A stretch of DNA of 17,745 nucleotides from positions 1 through 17,745 of the forward strand of contig JACDBZ010000115.1 in the NCBI GenBank assembly GCA_013694645.1. The letters run 5' to 3'. Below the pieces are notes generated by a model, which worked only from the letters and a program-made list of their open reading frames with translations, had not been told where the DNA came from and did no database searches. The translations under genes and the position numbers were made by a program. This DNA is from Chloroflexota bacterium. Its GTDB lineage: Bacteria; Chloroflexota; Limnocylindria; QHBO01. The first letter of the stretch is position 1, and every line of letters starts with the position of its first letter. Shown here one piece after another: positions 14,116 to 17,745 of this stretch.

Positions 14116-14141
14116 CGCTCGGATTGGGCCGCCTCTACCAT
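14112..14141 (+). promoter_or_regulatory. Putative promoter of glmU, leaderless type
   Basis: TTGACG at 14112-14117 and TACCAT at 14136-14141 are separated by 18 bases and fit a sigma-70-type promoter. The -10 box ends 8 bases before the GTG of glmU at 14150, so the transcript would begin at or next to the start codon. No ribosome binding site is present between them, which agrees with leaderless translation. The -35 box overlaps the end of ridA. Confidence 0.5.
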
Positions 14142-14149
14142 CGGCCACT

Positions 14150-15586
14150 GTGTCTGCACACCTGACCGCCACCGCGGCCATCGTCCTCGCCGCCGGCCAG
14201 GGGACGCGCATGCGTTCTCGCGTTCCCAAGGTCCTGCATCCGCTTGCCGGCCGCTCCATGATCGATCATGTCCTGGATGCGCTCGCCGATGCCGGCATCG
14301 CTCGTCCCGTCGTCGTGACCGGGCATGGCGGCGATGCCGTGGAGGCGGCGGTGGGCGCGCGCGCCGCCACAGCGCGCCAGGAGGCTCAGCTGGGGACGGC
14401 CGATGCGGTGCGCGTCGGGCTCGGCGCCGTGTCGTCGGATGTCAGAACCGTGCTTATCACAATGGGCGACGCGCCCCTCCAGCCATCCGCCCTCTTCCGC
14501 GCGATCCTCCGTGAGCGCGAGATCGGTGGTCCGGCGATCGTGCTCGTCTCCGCGCACCTGCCGGACGCCACGGGCTACGGTCGCATCGTGCGCGATGCGG
14601 ATCGCGGTGCGGCCTCGATCGTTGAAGAGGCCCACGCCGACGAGCTCACGCGTGCCCTGAACGAGGTGAACGTCGGAACATACGCCTTCGACGTCGCCTG
14701 GCTGCGCGAGGCACTCGCCCGGGTTGCGCCCTCGCCTTCCGGGGAGGAGTATCTGACCGACCTGGTCGCCATGGCGGTGGCCGATGGTCGCGCGGTCCGC
14801 ATCGTGGAGGCGGACGATGCGGGGGACACGATCGGCATCAACGATCGCCTTGCCCTGGCCATGGCGGAGGAGAGAATGCGGCGACGCATCGCCGATGAAC
14901 ACATGCGCAACGGCGTCACGATCGTCGATCCGACGACCACCAGGATCGACGCGGGCGTCGAGATCGGGCAGGATGCCCGCATCGAACCATGGACGATCCT
15001 CGAAGGAGCCACCGTCATCGCGCAGGACGCGCTGATCGGGCCGAACGCGCACGTCCGTGATAGCCGGATCGGACCGCGCACGCGCGTCTGGGCCAGCGTC
15101 GTCGAGGCGTCGACGGTCGCGGAGGACGTCGAGATCGGTCCATTCGCGCACCTTCGTCCGGGCTCGGATATCGGGCCGCGCTGTCGCATCGGCAACTTCG
15201 CCGAGATCAAGAAGACCCGCCTCGGCGCGGGAACGCAGCAGCATCACTTCAGCTACCTCGGCGACGCGGAGATCGGCGCCGACGTGAACATCGGTGCCGG
15301 CTCGGTGACCGCCAACTTCGACGGCACGACCAAGCATCGAACCCTGATCGGCGATCGGGCCAGCATCGGCGTCGACACGATGATGGTTGCCCCACTGAGG
15401 ATTGGCGAGGGAGCCACGACGGGCGCCGGATCGGTCGTCACCCGGGACGTCGCTCCGGGCAAAAAGGTGGTCGGCGTGCCGGCGCGTCCGATCGAGCTCA
15501 GGCGTTCCTCGAAACCGCCGGCCGGTGCCGGCAGCCCCGCGCCGGTGGAGGCGCCCGTCCCATCCGGGGCGGATCGGAACTCGTAG
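14150..15586 (+). CDS. glmU: Bifunctional UDP-N-acetylglucosamine pyrophosphorylase / glucosamine-1-phosphate N-acetyltransferase
   Basis: GlmU acetylates glucosamine-1-phosphate and then couples it to UTP, giving UDP-GlcNAc for peptidoglycan. The 478-residue protein has both domains. The N-terminal uridyltransferase carries AIVLAAGQGTRMRSRVPKVL (10-29), LGTADAV (81-87), MGDAPL (105-110), GYGRIVRD (142-149) and NEVNVGTYAF (171-180). The C-terminal left-handed beta-helix (from about 255) has hexapeptide repeats such as IGQDARIEPW, then GNFAEIKKTRLG (348-359), HHFSYLGDAEIGADVNIGAG (365-384) with the probable catalytic His, and TANFDGTTKH. The last 30 residues are a Pro/Ala-rich, likely disordered tail. 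The GTG start has no ribosome binding site but follows a promoter-like element. The pathway links it to glmS at the window's start. Confidence 0.96.
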   Translation: MSAHLTATAAIVLAAGQGTRMRSRVPKVLHPLAGRSMIDHVLDALADAGIARPVVVTGHGGDAVEAAVGARAATARQEAQLGTADAVRVGLGAVSSDVRTVLITMGDAPLQPSALFRAILREREIGGPAIVLVSAHLPDATGYGRIVRDADRGAASIVEEAHADELTRALNEVNVGTYAFDVAWLREALARVAPSPSGEEYLTDLVAMAVADGRAVRIVEADDAGDTIGINDRLALAMAEERMRRRIADEHMRNGVTIVDPTTTRIDAGVEIGQDARIEPWTILEGATVIAQDALIGPNAHVRDSRIGPRTRVWASVVEASTVAEDVEIGPFAHLRPGSDIGPRCRIGNFAEIKKTRLGAGTQQHHFSYLGDAEIGADVNIGAGSVTANFDGTTKHRTLIGDRASIGVDTMMVAPLRIGEGATTGAGSVVTRDVAPGKKVVGVPARPIELRRSSKPPAGAGSPAPVEAPVPSGADRNS

Positions 15587-15609
15587 GGAGGCGGAAATAA
15601 CACCGCCCG

Positions 15610-16998
15610 ATGGACGGTAGCAGTACCCCCGGCAACCCGGTCTTTGACCTTGCGGTTGTCGTCATTCTCATCCTCGTCGGCGGCTTCTTTGCCGCCAGCG
15701 AGATGGCTCTCATCACGGTCAAGCGACACCGTCTCAGCCAGTTGGCCGACGACGGCAACAACGCCGCCAGGACGGCGCAGCGCCTGGTCCAGGATCCGAG
15801 CCGCTTCCTGGCCACCATCCAGATCGCGATTACCTTCCTCGGCTTCCTGTCCGGCGCCGTCGGGGCCGTCGCCTTCTCGCCCGGCCTCGCGGACCTGATC
15901 CGGCGGATTCCGTGGACCTGGCTCCAGGAGGCCGCCAATACCATCGCCTTCGTGGTCATGACCCTCGTCATCGCGACCGCCTCGATCATCGTCGGCGAGC
16001 TGGTGCCGAAGACGCTGGCGCTCAACTTCCCCGAGCGCCTTGCCCTCCTCGTCTCGCGTCCCATCGGCGTCCTCCAGCGGCTTCTTTCGCCGATCGTGTG
16101 GGCCGTCTCTCGCAGCAGTACGCTGCTCGTTCGCCTGCTGGGCGGAACGGAGAAGCCACAGGGCGGGTACCTCTCGACCGAGGAGCTCAAGCTGCTCGTG
16201 GAGACCGGCTCTGAGCAGGGAGGCATCGAGGAGGAGGAGAAGGAGATGATCCACGGGGTCATCGAGCTCGGGGACAAGCGCGTCCATGAGGTCATGGTCC
16301 CGCGCATCGGCATCCGCGCCGTCAACGTCTCCGATCCCCTCGATGAGGTGCTCGAGATGATCATTGCCGCGGGTCACTCGCGGCTGCCGGTCTTCGAGGA
16401 GAGCCTCGATAACATCGTCGGCATCCTGTACGCCAAGGACCTGCTGCCCTACCTGAAGGGCAATGCGCGCGCGAATGGGCAGATCGACATCCGTACCCTC
16501 GTCCGCTCGCCGGTCTATGTCCCCGAGTCCAAGGCGGTCGATGAGCTCCTGCACGACATGCAGACCGCCAAGCGGCACATTGCGATCGTGGTGGATGAGT
16601 ACGGCGGAACGGCGGGCCTGGTCACCATGGAGGACGTCGTCGAGGAGATCGTCGGCGAGATCCAGGACGAATACGACACCGAGGAAGACATGGTCGAGCC
16701 CGTCGAGTCCACTGACGAGCTCGCCTTCCGTCTCGACGGCCGCGTGAGCATGGATGACCTGCGCGACCTGTTCGACCTGTCGGACGACGACGAGACCGAT
16801 GAGGAGGCCTACGACACGGTCGGCGGGTTTATCGTGCATCGGGTGGGTCGTATCCCGCTGCCGGGCGCCGAAACCCCGTTCCGCGATGACGTCATGCTCC
16901 GCGTCGAGGCCGCCGAGCCGCGTCGCGTGGCCCGAGTGGTCGCCTCGCGCGCTCGCCGCGCCGACGAGCGTGAACACGGAGATGACCCAGCGGGGTAG
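15610..16998 (+). CDS. CNNM/CorC-HlyC family membrane protein (DUF21, CBS pair, CorC_HlyC domain)
   Basis: A 462-residue member of the family annotated as hemolysin C/CorC, related to CNNM proteins and implicated in Mg2+/Co2+ transport; the hemolysin name is historical. Four hydrophobic segments (about 10-31, 66-88, 108-131, 141-165) form the DUF21 domain, with the signatures FFAASEMALITVKRHRL (26-42) and IIVGELVPKTLAL (126-138). A CBS pair follows: VMVPRIGIRAVNV (228-240) with GHSRLPVF and GILYAKDLL, then IAIVVDEYGGTAGLVTMEDV (325-344). An acidic linker leads to the CorC_HlyC domain (about 365-440). The ATG at 15610 is the first start after an in-frame stop at 15598-15600. The purine-rich AGGGAGGCGG at 15585-15594 is too far upstream for a normal ribosome binding site. 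Confidence 0.93.
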   Translation: MDGSSTPGNPVFDLAVVVILILVGGFFAASEMALITVKRHRLSQLADDGNNAARTAQRLVQDPSRFLATIQIAITFLGFLSGAVGAVAFSPGLADLIRRIPWTWLQEAANTIAFVVMTLVIATASIIVGELVPKTLALNFPERLALLVSRPIGVLQRLLSPIVWAVSRSSTLLVRLLGGTEKPQGGYLSTEELKLLVETGSEQGGIEEEEKEMIHGVIELGDKRVHEVMVPRIGIRAVNVSDPLDEVLEMIIAAGHSRLPVFEESLDNIVGILYAKDLLPYLKGNARANGQIDIRTLVRSPVYVPESKAVDELLHDMQTAKRHIAIVVDEYGGTAGLVTMEDVVEEIVGEIQDEYDTEEDMVEPVESTDELAFRLDGRVSMDDLRDLFDLSDDDETDEEAYDTVGGFIVHRVGRIPLPGAETPFRDDVMLRVEAAEPRRVARVVASRARRADEREHGDDPAG

Positions 16999-17023
16999 GG
17001 CGCGGCGTCAGCTCGATGCTCAC

Positions 17024-17076
17024 AAATCGGGCAGTCCCGCGCTCATTTGAGTCGCTGCGCTCCGCACTGCCCGTTT
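17024..17076. terminator. Imperfect hairpin between convergent genes, possible bidirectional terminator
   Basis: CGGGCAGT (17028-17035) pairs with ACTGCCCG (17066-17073), extended outward by AAA against TTT with one bulged base. A second, smaller stem inside the 30-base loop, GCGCTC-ATTT-GAG-T-CGC, would make a compound structure. It lies between the CorC/HlyC-like gene (plus strand) and the polyprenyl synthase gene (minus strand), where a shared terminator is expected. The T-run after the stem is only three bases on each strand, so intrinsic termination is uncertain. The rest of the 160-base gap (16999-17158) holds nothing else I can name. Confidence 0.45.
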
Positions 17077-17158
17077 GATCGGTCCACGCGGCACGTAAGT
17101 GGGTCGCCATGATGCCCTGCGGCCCGCTAGATCGACGCCTGCCATGCCGAAGGGAACG

Positions 17159-17745
17159 TTAGGCGGCGATCACCGAGCGGACGAGGTCAGCGAGATCGCG
17201 CTTGCCGGCGGAGGGGCAGGGGAGCAGCTCCAACTGCTCCAATGAGCGGTCCCGGTAGCGGCGGGCCTCCGACAGCGAATGCTCGCGGGCGCCGCATCGG
17301 CCCAGGATGGCGAGCACCTCAGTGACCTCATCATCGGTCATCGGCGTGGCTGCGGTCGGCTGCGGCCCGCGCCCATCGGTGGCGCGGATGCCATCGAGGT
17401 AGATGGTATTGAGCCGGTCGCGATCGGCCTCAGAAGCATTGGCAAGCGCCCACACCAGCGGCAGCGTTTTCTTGCGCTTGCGCACGTCGCCGGCTTCTGG
17501 CTTGCCCGAATCGGTGGAGCTCCAGAACGTGCCCTTCACGTCATCTGCCATCTGGAAGGCCATCCCCAGGTCGTAGCCGAAGCGCCGATAGGCTTCAACG
17601 ACCTCGGCGTCGTCGGTGGCCAGGATGGCGCCGGCCTGGACGGATGCCGCAAGCAGGGCCGCGGTCTTCTTGCCGATCATCTCGAGGTAGCCGTCCACCG
17701 TGACATCGGTCCGGCGCTCGAAGCTGATGTCGAGGAACTGGCCCT
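17159..17745 (-). CDS. Polyprenyl diphosphate synthase, C-terminal part (5' end outside window)
   Basis: The C-terminal 195 residues of an all-alpha trans-isoprenyl diphosphate synthase, which extends allylic diphosphates with isopentenyl diphosphate. The frame is open to the window edge, reading GQFLDISFERR then Y-L-E-M-I-G-K-K-T-A, the conserved GQ and KTA motifs; the first internal GTG (17698) is not the real start. The second aspartate-rich region reads FGYDLGMAFQMADDVKGTFW, so the usual DDxxD is DDVKG, with Gly in the last place. GKPEAGDVRKRKKTLPLVWAL follows, a Lys-rich signature seen in actinobacterial-type geranylgeranyl or longer-chain synthases. Product length cannot be told because the first aspartate-rich motif lies outside. 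It matches ispE in the isoprenoid pathway. Confidence 0.92.
   Translation of the reverse strand, partial: GQFLDISFERRTDVTVDGYLEMIGKKTAALLAASVQAGAILATDDAEVVEAYRRFGYDLGMAFQMADDVKGTFWSSTDSGKPEAGDVRKRKKTLPLVWALANASEADRDRLNTIYLDGIRATDGRGPQPTAATPMTDDEVTEVLAILGRCGAREHSLSEARRYRDRSLEQLELLPCPSAGKRDLADLVRSVIAA

Noticed and set aside
15253..16977. 574-residue open frame on the minus strand opposite glmU and the CorC/HlyC-like gene
   Set aside because: It is antisense to two well-supported genes; in high-GC DNA such long open frames arise opposite real genes. Its composition (His/Asp/Gly/Arg runs) has no recognisable domain.
16999..17158. tRNA or small RNA gene in the convergent gap
   Set aside because: I found no cloverleaf, TPsiC-like arm or promoter; only the imperfect hairpin is visible.

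Overview
The window is a dense stretch of chromosomal core genes from a high-GC bacterium. GTG starts are frequent, one start appears to be TTG, and most neighbouring genes overlap by 4 bases (ATGA or GTGA). No mobile element, phage gene, CRISPR array, tRNA or rRNA is visible. The gene content, including a free-standing MutL/GlmL-like actin-fold protein in a run of small membrane proteins, suggests a member of the Chloroflexota or a related high-GC lineage. That placement is inferred from gene content and style; there is no rRNA marker here. Almost everything lies on the plus strand. Only the last gene is on the minus strand, convergent with the rest.

Region 1 (1-3501) holds the 3' end of glmS (glucosamine-6-phosphate synthase), acpS (holo-ACP synthase), nnrD (NAD(P)H-hydrate dehydratase, without a fused epimerase), alr (alanine racemase) and a macro-domain protein. 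These serve cell-wall precursor supply, lipid synthesis and cofactor or nucleotide repair.

Region 2 (3498-9351) is the least explained and most interesting part. Seven consecutive genes overlap end to start: a small amphipathic protein, a two-TM protein with a large soluble domain (possibly DUF6754-like), a six-TM protein, a bitopic protein with a soluble domain, another polytopic membrane protein, a MutL/GlmL-family actin-fold protein, and a beta-rich protein with a KOW-like C-terminal segment. No B12-dependent mutase subunit is nearby, so the usual explanation for MutL (glutamate mutase accessory) is not supported. The cluster looks like one membrane-associated machine of unknown function.

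Region 3 (9377-13724) starts at a likely leaderless promoter. It encodes tsaE-tsaB-rimI-tsaD (the t6A tRNA-modification genes with the ribosomal-protein acetyltransferase between them), then rsmA (16S rRNA dimethyltransferase) and ispE (MEP-pathway kinase), all overlapping.

Region 4 (13729-16998) holds ridA (reactive enamine/imine deaminase) with a strong ribosome binding site, glmU (the last two steps to UDP-GlcNAc) behind a second likely leaderless promoter, and a CNNM/CorC-HlyC family transporter-like protein. A 160-base convergent intergenic region with a hairpin follows. Last comes the 3' part of a polyprenyl diphosphate synthase on the minus strand (17159-17745), functionally related to ispE. 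No gene-free stretch longer than 300 bases exists in the window.
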